NCBI RefSeq assembly: GCF_010015585.1
Contig: NW_022985073.1
Span: forward strand, 324,929 to 388,928
Source: Eremomyces bilateralis CBS 781.70
Lineage: Eukaryota; Ascomycota; Dothideomycetes; Eremomycetales; Eremomycetaceae
Reading direction: 5' to 3'
Length of the DNA stretch: 64,000 nt
Positions 24,264 to 35,227 of this stretch are shown here, piece by piece. How positions within the stretch are numbered: the stretch's first letter is position 1; the number at the start of each line of letters is the position of its first letter. A model generated the notes under the pieces. The model saw only the letters and a list, made by a program, of their open reading frames with translations, was not told the origin of the DNA and did not search any database. A program made the translations under genes and the position numbers.

Positions 24264-25738
24264 ATGCGGCACTCCACCGACCCTACCACAGGTAGCTCGA
24301 CCGAGCCAAAGCCCGACACGATCATCCCTCCGCACTCATCATCTGGCAATAGCAGACATGCGCGGAACTCCTCGCTGCCCTTCTATGGCGGGTCGCCCAT
24401 GAGGATCACGCGAGGAATCAAGCCGGAGGGAGAGTCGGGAAGGCGAGGGGTGCATCCGTGGAAGTTTCTGAAGATCTGCTTCCAGGGGAGCTGTCAGGCG
24501 GGGATGGTGATGAATTTCCTGTGGCCAGTGGTGCCGGCTGCGATTGCGGTGGTATGTTCCTTCCATATAGCTCTTCTAGTCGTATAGTGTGCGTAATGCA
24601 TACTGGCAGGATAGAATGATTGCTAAGACGAGATCTCCAGAACTACGCCCGGCCAAAAGATTTCCTCGCCATCTTCATCCTCAACTACATCGCCATGATC
24701 CCCGCCGCCAACCTGCTCGGCTTCGCCAGCCAGGAACTCGCCCGCAAGCTCCCCAAAGTCCTCGGCGTCATCCTCGAAACCACCTTCGGCTCCCTCGTCG
24801 AGATCGTCCTCTTCATGGTGCTGATCGCCAAAGGCGACGGCAGCGTCCAGATTATCAAGGCCGCCATCCTGGGCTCCATCCTCGCGAACCTCCTCCTATG
24901 CCTAGGCCTCTGCTTCTTTTTCGGCGGCCTCCGGCGCAACGAGCAGTCCTTCCACGAGGCCGTCAGCGAGGTCGGCAGCAACCTCATGCTCGTCGCCGGC
25001 ATGGGCCTCATCATCCCTGCGCTGTTCGCCGCCTCGGTCACCTCTGGCATCACCGAATCTACCCCGATGTCCCCCGAGCAACTCGACAGACACGTCCTCC
25101 GCATCTCCCGCGCCGTCGCCATCATCCTCGTGTGCGGCTACTTCCTCTACGTCTTCTTCCAAATCCGCTCGCACCACGGCCTCTACGAAGACCTCCTCGA
25201 ATCCGACGAGGCCAAAGACGTCGACCGCTCCCGCGACCTCTACAAGGCGAAGCTTACCCTCACCGAAACCCTCCTCGCCCTCGCCCTCGCCCTCGCCTGC
25301 GTCTCCCTCATCGCCGTCTTCCTCGTCGCGCAGATCCACCACCTCGTCGCGGAGCGCCACGTGTCGGACGCGTTCGTCGGGCTGATCCTCGTCCCGCTGG
25401 TCGAGAAGGCCGCCGAGCACATCACCGCCGTCGACGAGGCCTGGGATAACCAGATGAACTTCGCGCTCAGCCACGTGCTGGGCTCGAGCATCCAGACCGC
25501 GCTGCTGAACACGCCGTTGGTGGTGTTTGTTGGCTGGGGTCTCCACCTCGATATGAATCTGAAGTTCGAGCCGTTTGATGCGGCGGTGTTGATCTTGGCG
25601 ATCCTCGTCGTCGGGGGGTTCCTAAGGGATAAGAAGAGTAATTATTTGGAGGGCGCGCTGTGCGTGATGGTGTATGTCATGATCGCGATTTGCGCGTACT
25701 TCTATCCGAACCCGCTCGCGGCGGAGGGCCATCATTGA
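24264..25738 (+). CDS. Vacuolar-type Ca2+/H+ exchanger of the CAX family, divergent subgroup
   Basis: Two exons, 24264-24551 and 24641-25738, joined over an 89 bp intron (GTATGT..CTCCAG, branch GCTAAG) in phase 0, giving 461 residues. After a hydrophilic N-terminus, the junction reads WPVVPAAIAVNYARP and opens into about eleven membrane segments in two halves. Each half carries a conserved CAX repeat: KLPKVLGVILETTFGSLVEI in the first and VEKAAEHITAVDEAWDNQMN, followed by LGSSIQTALLNTP, in the second. An acidic loop (DLLESDEAKDVD) lies between the halves, as in CAX proteins. Family members move Ca2+ into the vacuole against protons. The canonical Gly-Asn pair of each repeat (GN-x-x-E) is GS and EK here, so ion preference may differ. 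The family call is secure; the transported ion is inferred. Confidence 0.88.
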
Positions 25739-26749
25739 CGAGGTGGGTTCGAGTGGGGTTGCTTTGAGTTCTTCAGCGTGTCCATTGCACAGTTTTCTTG
25801 CGTCGCGAAGGAATGATACCCCCTTGCGTTTGGCATTTTGCCGACGGTTTTTTCTGTCATGAGCATATATCATATACATAACATCGGGATTTACGACGTC
25901 AATGAATTTCGGTTCGGAATGTATCCGAGCCTCTGGATTAGGTACTTGATCATTCACTGATGGAATGAATGAATCGTGTCCACCGCCATCAATTCTTGAA
26001 ATCAGGACCGTCCCAACTCTTTCGCCGAAGTGTTTAACTGTCTACCCTTCCCAGGGTGCACCTGCAGCAAATCTAGAATTTCGATTCCGGTGCCCCACGA
26101 TACATGGCTGGTCCCAGACTTGTGGGTGTAACAATATGGAGCCAATGAGGATCAAAGTCAACATTGTTTGTCTCTGACTGCAAAATCTCGCACTGCAACG
26201 CTCCAGCCAAACGAAACGACAATGCCTAGTTTCCAGATTCGCCGTTATCAAAATACTAGTCCGCTAGGCCTAGGGGTATACGTCCATTCATAATGGACCC
26301 AGGCAACACTGAGAACGATGTCCGATTTCCCGATTCGTCTCCTATTTGAGAACTTCATGATCCCATCCCAGCACCAAGACACTCGTCGCTCAACATTCGG
26401 ATGTGCTATCGTATGCATTCTGAAAATACTTCGAGGACCACCGACGTATCCATGATTACGAAGTCTGCCTTGGGGGTACACGTCCAGGCAGTAGGATTGG
26501 CCTTGGTTCCCGTGTCTGGCATGTTTTCAGGACGGCCAAAGTCATCATCGATTACCGATCGGACCTCCCGTGTGGAGGGAATGTCGTCGTTCTGCATATT
26601 GTGTTTCACCGAGAAGCGCCCCTCCTCGCGACGTCGGCCGAACACGGGCCAGGAATCTTCAGTCTTCTCTGGCCCAGCTCAGCGCCGACACACCCGGACG
26701 ACTGTCCATCGACGATCTAGATAATATCGACCAAACCCCCGTGCCCCCA
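25739..26749. other. Gap between convergent exchanger and unknown minus-strand gene
   Basis: About 1 kb of 3' flanks. Overlapping frames at 26400-26724 are short and without domains. Confidence 0.5.
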
Positions 26750-28243
26750 TCACCCGAAATCCACATCCATCTCCCCTTCATATCCCCCCTCCATCTCATC
26801 CGGATACACCACCTCCACCCGACTCCCCAACGCCTCCTTCCCTTGCCTCAACATCTCATCCATCTGCCGTTGCATCCGCCGCATCCGCTGCTCCTGCCGC
26901 TGCTCCCCATACTCTCGCTCCCGCAGATACCGCCGCGCCTCCGGGGATATGTTCGTCGGGCTGCCCCCCTCGGACCCCGCGCCCCCACCCACCCGGTGCA
27001 CGTCGAGACGCAGCTCGTGCGCCCGCGTCACGTCCCCTGAGAATGACCGTGCGTGGCCGAACGTTGGCGGCGCGTATGATGCGCGGCCGGAGCGCGAGGT
27101 GGGCCGCGAGGTGCCCGATGCGCGGACGTGGGTGGCGGCGGGGGAGCGGAGTGCTGCGCTGGAGGGGCGGGGATGTGCGGGGCGGGTGGGGCTGGGTTGT
27201 GCGCTGCGGCGGGTGCGAGGGGAGGAGGGAGATGGAGTGCGGTGGGGTGCGATGGAGGCCGTGGAGGGGTGGCGGGCGTGGAGGGGCGTGGCGGAGGGTT
27301 TGCGGCGGGAGATGGGAGTGAGGGAGGGGCGGGAGCGGCGGGGAGGGGCGGTAGTGGAGGAGAAGGGGGAGGGCGAGGGGTGGTGGTGAGCGGGTGCTTT
27401 CTCGACGACGACCCAGCCGGTGTTGGTATCGGTGTGCAGGCGTTTCGCGGGACGGGAGGAGAGGTAGTCGTCATCTTCTGAGGGATATTGGCCAGGGACC
27501 GGGGTGGCATCGCGCTCGAATCGGCGGATCGCGCCCGAATCCTCCTCCCAGTGGGACTCGTCGCCGTTCATGTCTGGGTCCGCGTCGTTGCCTGGCGACA
27601 GGTGATATCCCTGTCCGCCGCCGGCGTGGAACCCTTTAAAGGCGGCGCTACTGCAGAATTGCCAGACCTTCCCGGCGACGCCGCCCACGATCCCGAACAT
27701 AAACTTGCCCCATCCTCGCCCTGGGGCTGCGGAACCGCTGGGTGAGGACGGCGGGCTCTGTGCAACGTCCCTTATCTCCTTCACGATGTCGCCATCCCAC
27801 TTGCTCCTAAAGTTGACATCCGCCTGCGCACTGAAGTATTCGTCGCGGTCAAGCTGCCGCGACTGCGCTAGCAGTGGTGTATCCAACCCTCCGGCCAGGA
27901 TATACTTGGTGTTTACCATCGGCGGAGGGCTTCCGGTTTTCGTGGACCGCGCGATCGAGGAGTCGGCCATCGGAAAGTCGTTCCATGGCATGGAGATCTC
28001 GGAGTGGGCGTATGGCGTTGTGAATGAGTTCGTAGAGCGGTTCGAGGAGGGCTCAGGCCGTGAGCGTTTTCGGGAGTAGGAGGTATTGGGGGTCTGGAGG
28101 ATGTGGGATGTCCGGCCATGGCTTCCGCGTACGTGGGCAGCGCCTTCTCCGCTCATTGGGGTGAAGTAGTCAGGCATTTCTGGCGTGGTATTGCGCGCCT
28201 TCATCGTTTCGCTGTAAATGTTTCTGAGGGTATACGTCGACAA
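26750..28243 (-). CDS. Uncharacterised Pro/Ser/Arg-rich protein
   Basis: A single exon of 497 residues. Residues 1-125 are hydrophilic with a basic nuclear-localisation-like piece (SRKRSRPEP). The one compact block, around residues 175-205, reads GWGKFMFGIVGGVAGKVWQF then CSSAAFKGFHAGGG; it is Gly/aromatic-rich, moderately hydrophobic, and the likely conserved core. After an acidic stretch (HWEEDSG, SEDDDYLSS) with PAKRLHTD and WVVVEKAP, about 130 residues are disordered Pro/Ser/Arg. The C-terminus (SPEARRYLRE onward to about QGKEALGS) is a charged helix that could form a coiled coil, followed by an acidic tail. I do not recognise the family. Composition and one strong conserved-looking block support a real gene; nuclear or membrane-linked scaffolding is only a guess. 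Confidence 0.72.
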   Translation of the reverse strand: MSTYTLRNIYSETMKARNTTPEMPDYFTPMSGEGAAHVRGSHGRTSHILQTPNTSYSRKRSRPEPSSNRSTNSFTTPYAHSEISMPWNDFPMADSSIARSTKTGSPPPMVNTKYILAGGLDTPLLAQSRQLDRDEYFSAQADVNFRSKWDGDIVKEIRDVAQSPPSSPSGSAAPGRGWGKFMFGIVGGVAGKVWQFCSSAAFKGFHAGGGQGYHLSPGNDADPDMNGDESHWEEDSGAIRRFERDATPVPGQYPSEDDDYLSSRPAKRLHTDTNTGWVVVEKAPAHHHPSPSPFSSTTAPPRRSRPSLTPISRRKPSATPLHARHPSTASIAPHRTPSPSSPRTRRSAQPSPTRPAHPRPSSAALRSPAATHVRASGTSRPTSRSGRASYAPPTFGHARSFSGDVTRAHELRLDVHRVGGGAGSEGGSPTNISPEARRYLREREYGEQRQEQRMRRMQRQMDEMLRQGKEALGSRVEVVYPDEMEGGYEGEMDVDFG

Positions 28244-28645
28244 GGCAGTTGTTCGACGTTCTCCACGCCACGCAATATCGCAAAGGATGGCAAGAGGCTA
28301 TTCCGCGCCAGTATGAATCATAGCTGCCTGAAAAAGCATACGGGGTATATGACTATTCGCCTTGTCGAGGCGGGGTTGGTTGCATGTGGTGATACGTCGT
28401 ACTCGCTCTTCCGGAGCTGGAGGAGCATGAGCTGATCGGAGATCCATAAAATGCCTTAGTGCCTAAGGCCAATTCATGCTTTGGTCAGCTGAGTCAGCCA
28501 GGTCTCCAGCACGTGATTTTATGCCTCAGAGCCTAAGGCTGCACTGCAAGGCGCCACAGCGCTTACTCAACCTACATATCGTGCCATTCAACACGACTTC
28601 AGCCTCACCTGCGTAGTACACCTTTCTATCACGAATTATACAACA
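28244..28645. other. Upstream of the transposase ORF; left flank of the insertion
   Basis: About 400 bp between the unknown gene's start and the transposase. It holds the two short palindromes described separately and a stretch leading to the transposase ATG. No other gene. Confidence 0.45.
28453..28539. repeat. Two copies of a short palindrome, gccttag-3 nt-ctaaggc
   Basis: The first copy (28453-28469) is perfect and the second (28523-28539) has one mismatch (gcctcag). They stand 70 bp apart and 107-193 bp before the transposase ORF. They could be transposase-binding subterminal repeats. Confidence 0.5.
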
Positions 28646-29887
28646 ATGCCTATCATGGAGGAGCCCAAACGTTCTGAATACGATACTATACGAAAAACGC
28701 GATTCTTTGATGCCTACGATACACTTCCGAAAAGCTCTTCTTTTAATAGTCTTTGTAAAAGAGAGGGAATAGAGATACCTCCATCAACAGGTCGATCTTG
28801 GCTGGAGCAACGCGAGCAATGTGGTCTAGCCGCATATCGTAAGACTCGTAAGCTTAGCACACGTCTCGGACAGCCCTCTCGAATAAGCGATTCAGATATC
28901 CATCGCTTATTTGATCCATCAAATCCTCTCCATTACCAACCGTACGATGAACAGGGCCTCGAATTCAATGTTAAAGGGAAAACAGTACAACGAAACGTAA
29001 AGGAACGGGCAGGAGCCCAACGATTTCGAAAGCCCTACGTCACAGCTATCTCCCCGGCACATAAAAAAAGACGGGTCTCGTTTGGTCAACGAAATAAGGG
29101 CGAAACATTGACGAGATTTTGGCGATACGTCTACTTCACGGACGAAGCCCATTTCAATTCTCGAGATCTCTCAGATCGACCTGAATATGAGCTTCGAGAT
29201 CCTGGGGTAAGTCAACATCCTCAAAATCTCCAGGAAACCGGGTCACTCCCACTCAATGTCACTGTTCACGTCGCGAGTGGTGTTTCGTACGACCACAAAG
29301 GTCCACTCGTCTTCTACAACGATCCAGCTTGTCCGACCGTCCCGAAATCCTACAGACCACGCGCCCCTCGCCGATCTAGCATTGAATCAGAAGAGCAACA
29401 TGCTGAAAACGTCCGAATCTTTCGAGAAGCAGCTGATCGACCAGAGGTCGAATCAAAGCCTAAAGGAAACTCTATGGGCCAGAGATTCTATCTAGAAGAG
29501 GTTCTTCCGCATCATATTAAGCATCTTAAGTGGCTCGAGGGTAAATATAATCGGAAGTTCTTCTTTGTTGAGAAAAACGACCCATCTCATGGAACTCGTT
29601 CTATGAACAATCCCGTTATACAACGAAAGAGAGATGAAGATCTCCTATTACTTGATTACCCCGCTCAATCATCTGGTCTAAGTCCACAAGAGCCAGTTTG
29701 GAGAGCGATGAAACAGGTGCTTCGAGGTGGATCATGGCATTCGGTGGAGGGATTTAAGCAAGCTATTCGGGCTGCCCATCGCTCGGTATCACAGCAATCA
29801 ATTCGTGGATATATTAGTGAGATGCCTCAGCGTTGTGAAAAGCTCATCGAGCTAAAAGGAGGCCGAATTCGCTCTGATAAGTGGTAG
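28646..29887 (+). CDS. Tc1/mariner-type (IS630 superfamily) DDE transposase, intact ORF
   Basis: A 413-residue single-exon ORF. Residues 10-130 form a helix-turn-helix type DNA-binding region (TRFFDAYDTLPKSSSF, then RISDSDIHRLFD). The catalytic core shows the first Asp in YVYFTDEAHFNSRD (D166). The third acidic residue is E349 in PAQSSGLSPQEPVW, the counterpart of the usual PAQSPDLNPxE block. Between them, FFVEKNDPSHGT fits the second block, usually EDGNPSHG in fungal relatives from memory; here Lys310 stands where the catalytic Asp is expected, with Asp312 two residues on. The frame is uninterrupted, so the copy is recent or kept under selection. I see no terminal inverted repeats pairing the left flank with the first 500 bp after the stop. 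Family call strong; activity doubtful. Confidence 0.85.
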   Translation: MPIMEEPKRSEYDTIRKTRFFDAYDTLPKSSSFNSLCKREGIEIPPSTGRSWLEQREQCGLAAYRKTRKLSTRLGQPSRISDSDIHRLFDPSNPLHYQPYDEQGLEFNVKGKTVQRNVKERAGAQRFRKPYVTAISPAHKKRRVSFGQRNKGETLTRFWRYVYFTDEAHFNSRDLSDRPEYELRDPGVSQHPQNLQETGSLPLNVTVHVASGVSYDHKGPLVFYNDPACPTVPKSYRPRAPRRSSIESEEQHAENVRIFREAADRPEVESKPKGNSMGQRFYLEEVLPHHIKHLKWLEGKYNRKFFFVEKNDPSHGTRSMNNPVIQRKRDEDLLLLDYPAQSSGLSPQEPVWRAMKQVLRGGSWHSVEGFKQAIRAAHRSVSQQSIRGYISEMPQRCEKLIELKGGRIRSDKW

Positions 29888-30534
29888 AAAATGAATAAAT
29901 TGATGAATCTGAGCCTTTCCCAAGCCCTCTAGACGATGAGTAAGCGTCCTCTTGCTGCCCTTTAACATCAAAACATCACGACATCGATCCAAAGTTCCCA
30001 ACTTTATTTTCACCCTCATTTCCAACTAGCTCATTGACCGGTTTGAAATCGTCTTTTATTAAATATATGAGGTAGCAAAAATCAAGGGCTTTGGCTCTAT
30101 CTTGTGGAATATGACAGGTAGGGGACATAAGTCATAACCCCCCGTCCACTTGGAGGCTTCGGGAGCCTTTCCTCTTGATAATCAGTCTTTATCGTCGCAG
30201 ATAAATCGATGGCACCAGATCTTCGAACTGATGTAGGCGAACTGAACTTCCGCCATCTTCTCAGCATCACTAATAATGTTGTTCTCCTTCGCTCATTTGA
30301 TTTCTTCCTTTCCTCTCCCTCAAAGTCCCCTCCAACTATTCCTAGCCCTTCGTCTGCATTGCAGTCATGTCAGTGGAATCGTCACTAAAAGAAAACATCA
30401 AACTTCTTGGTGCTACATAAACTCAATCTCTGCACCCTCGGCCTAACATTCTGCAATATGTGCATTATAATATGCCGATTTCCACAGTCTTCCGCTCACG
30501 TGGTCAAGTTCTGTGATAAACAGAGAGGGTGCCT

Positions 30535-30715
30535 TTCATCAGTTCTCCTACTTTTCATTACTTCCATTCCTTCACTCAACCTTCTACTTCTTATTTATCT
30601 CCCTCCCATTCCCCCTTCTTACTTTATTTCCTTAATTATACTTCCTCCTTCCTTCCTTTACTATTACTTTTCACTTTCTTCCCTTCCCTTCACTCCCAAT
30701 TCTCACTTCCGGTGA
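30535..30715 (+). repeat. Pyrimidine-rich tract
   Basis: About 180 bp is almost entirely C and T on the plus strand, with scattered A, mostly as repeated cttcc/ttcc units. It has the composition of a simple-sequence polypyrimidine tract. The 102-codon frame across it is low complexity. Confidence 0.7.
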
Positions 30716-31516
30716 CAAGTAGCTCAGTCAAGCTCGCTTGATTGAGTGAAACTATAGACCAACAAGCACATTTGCGACATTTATCTCCGGGGACTCACAC
30801 TTTCTGGATCTCAGATCCTCGTGCTCTCGCATGGATCTAGACAACTTTAGCTGTGGCATGCGTCTTCGAGGCCTCAATATTCTTGAGACCCATCTCCTCC
30901 TGAAGACCTAGGAGACCAAAAAGCGCAAAGATATGTCGTGATGTTGTCCGCATGGCAAGAGCCATTTCGGCGAACGAGTTCTTCCCGCCGATCTCATGCT
31001 TTCCTCCTGGACCCCGCGTATCAGCACCAATCCCGATCCTCGCAGGGTTGTTCTCCTCTCCGACTACACAGCGAAATCAGCAGAACATCTGGAGTGGGGT
31101 CTGGTCGTGAGACGTCCCTGGTATTCGAGAATCCGCGTGTGGATGATGTTTAGAGATAGCGAGACGCCTTGTCTAAGGACATGGGTACTTCGAAATTCGG
31201 ATTGGAGATTAGAGTGCGGTGAGCTACTGGAGTATGCCCTGTTCCAGCGTCTGGTTTCAAAACACACCTCATATCGGACTGGTGGGATCCTACGGGACAG
31301 TATGCAACCCCTGCTTGTGATGGTCTGGCGCGAAGGGCGGGAACCAAGTGGGATGATTTGCGAGTCGAAGAGCTAGGAGTAGGAGTCTATATCTGTTGTT
31401 TGTGGATTGGTAGATTCTTCTGTGGGCCATGCTCATCAATCGCAGTCCATTCTCCCATATTGCCGCCTCGTTTTACTTCTCCTCACGCTCTGTCGTTGTA
31501 TATCCTCCTTCCGATT

Positions 31517-31750
31517 TCAATCATTTATAGTAGTAGCTGCCTTCTCTGATAGTCTTGAGCTGCGCTCAGTCTGAATGTTGGCAGGCTGGGTACAGAGACC
31601 ACCCGTAGTGGCAAGCTGCGAGAGGGAGAACTCTCCTCCCCTTTTTCTTCAGCGATTCAACCTTTTCCGCCTCCAAAATCCTTTGTGGTTTCAGGCCATG
31701 ACATCTTCATCATTGAATGCCGTCAATCATTTATAGTAGTAGCAGCCTTC
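31517..31750 (+). repeat. Direct repeat of 28 bp, two copies 206 bp apart
   Basis: Copies at 31517-31544 and 31723-31750 match at 27 of 28 positions; the shared core starts tcaatcatttatagtagtag. Too short for an LTR. It could be a relic of duplication or a bound element. Confidence 0.6.
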
Positions 31751-31832
31751 GGCTTTACTGTCGTCGTAGGCTGGGGGCGCACTTCCGTATACGCGAAGCC
31801 TCTGAAATCAGTTTAAGTTCATCAAGAGAAGT

Positions 31833-31951
31833 TGTCGTTTTCCTTTCCAATTTTTCAACTTCAGTACAGTCAGTCCAGTTCATCGCGGGGAGTTACTTGT
31901 CGTTTCCTTTTCAATTCGCAAATCCAGTACCACCAGTCCAGTTCACTTCGT
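31833..31951 (+). repeat. Imperfect tandem duplication of about 55-60 bp
   Basis: The units start at about 31833 and 31896. Both begin with tgtcgttt followed by ccttt-like sequence and end with cagtccagttca. The middle part has diverged. Confidence 0.5.
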
Positions 31952-32605
31952 GAACAGAGAGCCGCGGTCGTATTTACTTCGTAAACGGTATAGTTGCGTC
32001 ATCCATTGCTCTCATGCTTTCACTGTTCCCGTTGGCCACTCTCTCGTATGTTCTCTCTCACAATTAGTTTGATTATATAGTCGATAGTTCGACAACACGG
32101 GTTTGCCCAACTTTCAATGGTCCAACCATGCCTTAAAGTCCACCATGAGCGCAAGGCATACTGGGCGCATTCCATCCAAGATACTGCTCTCCGATTTTGC
32201 GCACTATAGCAGCATTTGCTTATGATGAAATATTGCGACGGAAATCTCCCAGACAGAAGTCCAAACTTTGTCAGACCAACAGTTGACATGCGAGGGGAAC
32301 CGGGTCGCTTCTTAAGCTCACTTAATAAAGGATTTGCCCCAGAGTCCTGGGACGAAAACACCCGCAACGAATTCTGGCAAGCCTATCGTGCATGCTGCCA
32401 TCACACGGTACGCTTGGCTAGAATTATCAGTGACGATTAGCTAGCAATCCGAGCCTCTTTATATTAGGAAAACATATAAAAGTATCAGAGTATACCGAAT
32501 TCGACTCATAGTTGGAAGTGTCTCTGTTAATTTAATGTATCTATTAATAGATCCATCAGAATGGACAATATAGCAAATTATTTTTATAGTACCGCATGGT
32601 AAGTT

Positions 32606-32875
32606 TCACCGCCACCTTTCTTTCTCCATCAAGTACACAGTTCTCCGCCACTTCTCATGTGAACTTTGGACGTACACTGGCTCTTGAACAGCACTCCCAC
32701 ATCGCATAGAGTTCTTTCGAAGGGGTTCAAAGACCTCTTCAAAGTGGTCCTGGAAGTTCCGCTCGAACACGATCACGGCCTTGTCCTTGATGACCTTCGG
32801 GTTTGGTATATTAGTCACCTTGGGTTCAGTATATCCAAGGCACCTCTTTCCAGCGCCGGGAGAACCTCTGGACAC
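32606..32875 (-). other. Coding-like fragment, unidentified
   Basis: The minus-strand frame contains KVTNIPNPKVIKDKAVIVF, then FQDHFEEVFEPLRKN and a charged end. The composition is protein-like, but no Met context, upstream exon or domain was found. Possibly the last exon of a lost gene. Confidence 0.15.
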
Positions 32876-34033
32876 GAAGCTCTTTCAGAGCAGAGTCATA
32901 TCTTCGTGGGCAAGAGACGGGTCAAGAGCAGGGTGCAAGACCTTGCCCAACGGCGTCTAAAGGAATATTGCCATTGTTACTCCGTACAAGGCACAGAAAC
33001 AGACCTAGGCGATGAAATTGGGGGAGGTAGCCAGTGAACCTGTCAAGGCTCACTGCCTGGTGTGCTCAGACCGAACGAGATTATCAACTTCCTGTTAGAA
33101 ATCTGGATCTCCAGTCCGTCTCAGTCTCATGAGAAGGATAGTGGCCTTCGACGCCGTCATCAGTAATGTCAATAAGCCTGCTGCTCTTCGACGAGGTCAT
33201 TAGCAATGCTAATGAGTCTGGTGACTTCGGATTTCTGGTTGATAATATGAAGCTTCTGAACACCAGTTTCACTCGTGGAAGAGAAGTATTCTGTATGGTT
33301 GGCTCCGCTTTCCCATTCCATTGAACGAACTCAACTCTCCTTGCTATATGATGCAGTACAGACATGAATTGGTCGTCAAAGATCGGGTCACTAAAATCGA
33401 TGTCAGGCTATGAGCAGAACGAGACGAAATAAAGCGATGGGGGTCCGGAATACGAGGCGTCGGTCGGGTTTGGGCCTGAGAGTGACGACGACGGGGATGG
33501 GCGGTAGATAGGGTGCTGGGGGTTAACAGACCACAATTGTCAGCCATCAACAGAAAGGGCAGAGGATGTCTAAAGAATTGGACTCCCGTGGAACAGAACG
33601 AAGATGTCAGAAAACCGAAAATGGCGGGAAAAATATGGTCATGTACATTAGATCGATCACACGTAGGCAACGGGCAGACACTCAAAACTTAGAAGGACAA
33701 CCATGCTGTGCATGGTGGAGGAGGATCGGAATCTGAGCAACGGTTGAGGGAACCGAGATGTATACACTAGCTTAATCAATTTTACCCATCTAATAGCTCA
33801 CAGAATAAATGGTGGAACAGTGCATACTTACCGATCCAGAGGCGTTCAGCAGAACGAAATTGATAGCCCAGTGACCTCGAGACACGTCCCCGGCCCACGT
33901 AAGGCTGAAACTTCACAGATAACGGTTATGGGCTTTAACCCTGGGGTTGTGCTTCATGGTCATCCATTTCTTCTACCTTGATGGGCCATCAGAGTGGATG
34001 AAATCGATGGGCCTGCACACTTGACGGACTCCC

Positions 34034-34470
34034 CTAGGCTAAAGTTAGAATCGATTCAAGGATCTTAGAAGTCCGCTTGGGGATGTGTTTCGGGGTCCAG
34101 GTCTCCAGATAATCGATTTCGTCATCCCGGATAGAATCGCGACCGCCAATTGGCAACGCGAAAGGACGAAAGGAAGAGTAGGAAACCGGAACACTAGGGG
34201 GCGCGAAAAGGCTAACGTGACGCTTAGAAAACAATGCCGCACCCCAGATAAAGGAAATGCTTGATATCTTGAACTCCGCATTGCGGAGTGGCAACCCCCA
34301 AAGTCTCTGGTGGTAGTGTACCACGGGTGGATGAACGGAGATCCCATCTTCACATACGCGCTGTATGAAGCACGTGGCCAGTCAAAGTCGGGTACCCCTG
34401 AAACAATCAAATACCTTCTGTAGAAATCATCTGCCGAATTTCCTATCTTGAAGAGACGTTGTTTGGACAC
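34034..34470 (-). other. Coding-like fragments in two overlapping frames, unidentified
   Basis: One minus-strand frame begins RLFKIGNSADDFYRRYLIVS and continues VPDFDWPRASYSAYVKMG. A second frame carries on with RDSIRDDEIDYLETWTPKHI. The two meet near 34315 with no intron long enough to bridge them. It looks like a frame-broken gene remnant of unknown family. Confidence 0.2.
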
Positions 34471-35218
34471 ACGAAGTCTCGGTCCCGTGGCGTGGGAGCG
34501 CTCAAGGCGAGCCTGCTATGCACGTGGACTGCGGAGTATTACAGATATCCTCATTGAGTCATTTAGAGCACATTGGGAAACCGAAATACTCTCCGGACGA
34601 TTTTCGTATCGCTGGACAACGGCATACTATCTCCAGGTCTCGAGGCCATGCCACGAATGACGAAATGCGTGGAGTTCAGCTGCCGACGGGATCAACAAAT
34701 GCACTTTTGACACCATGGTCTGTACGTACGAAGCATGACAAACAACAGACGGCATATGAATCTATCATCATTCAGCTCGAAGTGGGGGATTCCATCCATA
34801 TCAAAGCCAAGATGATAGTTCTCGAAAATCTTAATGTTGACGTTCAGGAGGCTGACCGGGGATGTTGATGCATGTCTCGAAGCGGCCTAGTGTACGAATA
34901 GTTTCAGCGATCGCCACCAGGGACCCTCCCAATTTGCCCTCCTCGAGATCCCTGGTTCTCAACCCAGGAATGATCTTCGGGGATATCTTGGGGATCAGCG
35001 CGATTGAGGATGGAGATCGCGAACCCTTCCATCGGGACTTTGGTACTTCGTGGGATCGTTCGCCGATATCCAGGCGAGCCTTATCAGGAACAACTGAACA
35101 ATGGAATGTTCTGTGGAACAGAGAGATTTAGATCAGTACCATGCGAAGAGATAGGATAGAAAGGTAGGATTGTCCAATTGATACTGAAGACTTGGGGCGT
35201 GTATTCTTGATGATTTTG

Positions 35219-35227
35219 TCTATAAAA
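35219..35227 (+). promoter_or_regulatory. TATA box of the secreted repeat-protein gene
   Basis: The sequence tctataaaa lies about 150 bp before the start codon, a plausible distance for a fungal gene with a 5' leader of about 100 bp. Confidence 0.55.

Noticed and set aside
24589-25449. 286-codon frame within the Ca2+/H+ exchanger
   Set aside because: Arg/Pro/His-rich out-of-frame reading of a GC-biased gene.
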